The notes below the pieces were generated by a model, which was not told the origin of the DNA, ran no database searches, and was given only the letters and a program-made list of their open reading frames with translations. Positions 6,049 to 6,312 of a stretch of 6,312 bases of DNA are shown piece after piece (position 1 is the stretch's first letter; each line of letters begins with the position of its first letter). Origin of the DNA: Treponema sp. (GTDB lineage: Bacteria > Spirochaetota > Spirochaetia > Treponematales > Breznakiellaceae); NCBI GenBank assembly GCA_031278025.1, contig JAITLF010000134.1:1-6312 (forward strand), written 5' to 3'. The position numbers and the translations under genes were made by a program.

Positions 6049-6077
6049 AGCATACGGGGGGCGGCGGGTAATGTCAA
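6049..6077 (-). promoter_or_regulatory. Sigma70-type promoter of sbcD-sbcC
   Basis: On the minus strand TTGACA (6077-6072) and TATGCT (6054-6049) are separated by exactly 17 nt. The -35 is perfect consensus and the -10 matches at 4 of 6. Transcription would start near 6042, only a few nt before the sbcD ATG at 6040, so the mRNA would be almost leaderless. The possible ribosome site AGGGG (6047-6043) lies between the -10 and that start, so it would be largely untranscribed. Confidence 0.65.
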
Positions 6078-6232
6078 CAACAGCCCGGTTTTCCCCCCCG
6101 GATTCCCCGTCCCAGCCCCAAACGCCGTTTTTTGGGACAAAACCGGGGTATTCGGGGCAAAAACGCCCTGTGGTGGGGGCGGACTTGACATATTCAGGAA
6201 CAGCCGCGCCCCGCTCAAAGTCCCGAACGCGA

Positions 6233-6312
6233 CATTCGGGGGCAACAATGAACCATTCGGGGGCAAAAATGGAGCATTCGGGGGCAAAAATGGAGCATTC
6301 GGGGGCAAAAAT
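6233..6312 (+). repeat. 21-bp tandem repeat array, at least four units, cut by right edge
   Basis: Units begin CATTCGGGGGCAA at 6233, 6254, 6275 and 6296 (17 nt visible). The first differs from the others at a few positions (CAACAATGAAC against CAAAAATGGAG); units 2 and 3 are identical. The plus-strand frame from ATG at 6248 reads MNHSGAK, MEHSGAK, MEHSGAK, M and runs off the window; the minus-strand frame reads NAPFLPP repeats. Neither is proven coding: GGGGG lies 5 nt before that ATG, but no promoter was found. Weaker relatives at 6150-6163 (ATTCGGGGCAAAAA) and 6192-6201 (ATTCAGGAAC) suggest the array once extended left. Confidence 0.9.

Noticed and set aside
4709..6049. Plus-strand open frame of 446 codons opposite sbcD
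   Set aside because: Antisense shadow of a gene with all SbcD catalytic motifs; no ribosome site or domain.
6185..6190. TTGACA as a plus-strand -35 box
   Set aside because: The sequence 16-18 nt downstream is GC-rich (GCCCCG) and has no -10 element.
5976..6308. Minus-strand frame with NAPFLPP repeats reading into sbcD
   Set aside because: It overlaps the sbcD start and promoter out of frame; a 21-bp array leaves any frame open. No ribosome site supports it, although transcription from beyond the edge cannot be excluded.
6233..6312. CRISPR array
   Set aside because: Units are directly adjacent with no unique spacers, and no cas gene is present.

Overview
The window is bacterial chromosome with two different textures. 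Positions 4631-6040 and 1470-4634 (minus strand) hold a GC-rich housekeeping pair, sbcD-sbcC. Positions 1-1460 are accessory in character: a decayed transposase, a lower-GC XRE-type regulator, a small TSCPD-domain gene and several palindromic repeats. The regulator (LSSGYLAGVEVEKR...VNEHWLRNGEGEMF) and the transposase fragment (WAFF...WYKCGK, GFWQIDTV.HCGQ) resemble families I recall as abundant in Treponema and relatives, so a spirochaete of the termite-gut Treponema type is my best guess. This is recollection, not a search, and I hold it with only moderate confidence.

Layout, left to right. 1-490 (minus): N-terminal part of an integrase-type (rve/DDE) transposase running off the left edge. 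It is broken by three 21-bp repeats with a +1 slip and by an internal deletion. 491-590: divergent spacer. 591-956 (plus): XRE-family DNA-binding protein. 964-1025: first copy of a 62-bp palindromic element. 1027-1278 (minus): TSCPD (TIGR03905-like) protein. 1279-1469: its leader region, with an inverted repeat and the second copy of the 62-bp element. 1470-4634 (minus): SbcC. 4631-6040 (minus): SbcD, upstream of and overlapping sbcC by 4 nt. 6041-6232: sbcD promoter region. 6233 to the right edge: a second 21-bp tandem repeat array, cut by the window end.

SbcD (metallo-nuclease) and SbcC (SMC-like ATPase with a CPVC zinc hook) form the SbcCD/Mre11-Rad50-type complex, which opens hairpins and processes DNA ends. 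A strong sigma70-type promoter lies directly before sbcD, and a TTGA stop/start overlap suggests coupled translation of sbcC. The regulator, the TSCPD gene and the transposase show no evident functional link to SbcCD.

The most unusual signals are repeats. (i) An array of three 21-bp units encoding MNRKGAF-like heptapeptides sits inside the transposase, apparently as a precise in-frame insertion. (ii) A second, different 21-bp array at the right edge can encode MNHSGAK/MEHSGAK on the plus strand, sharing the pattern M-N/E-x-x-G-A-x. (iii) A 62-bp two-hairpin element occurs twice, each copy just 3' of a minus-strand gene. No tRNA, rRNA, CRISPR array or complete insertion sequence was seen.
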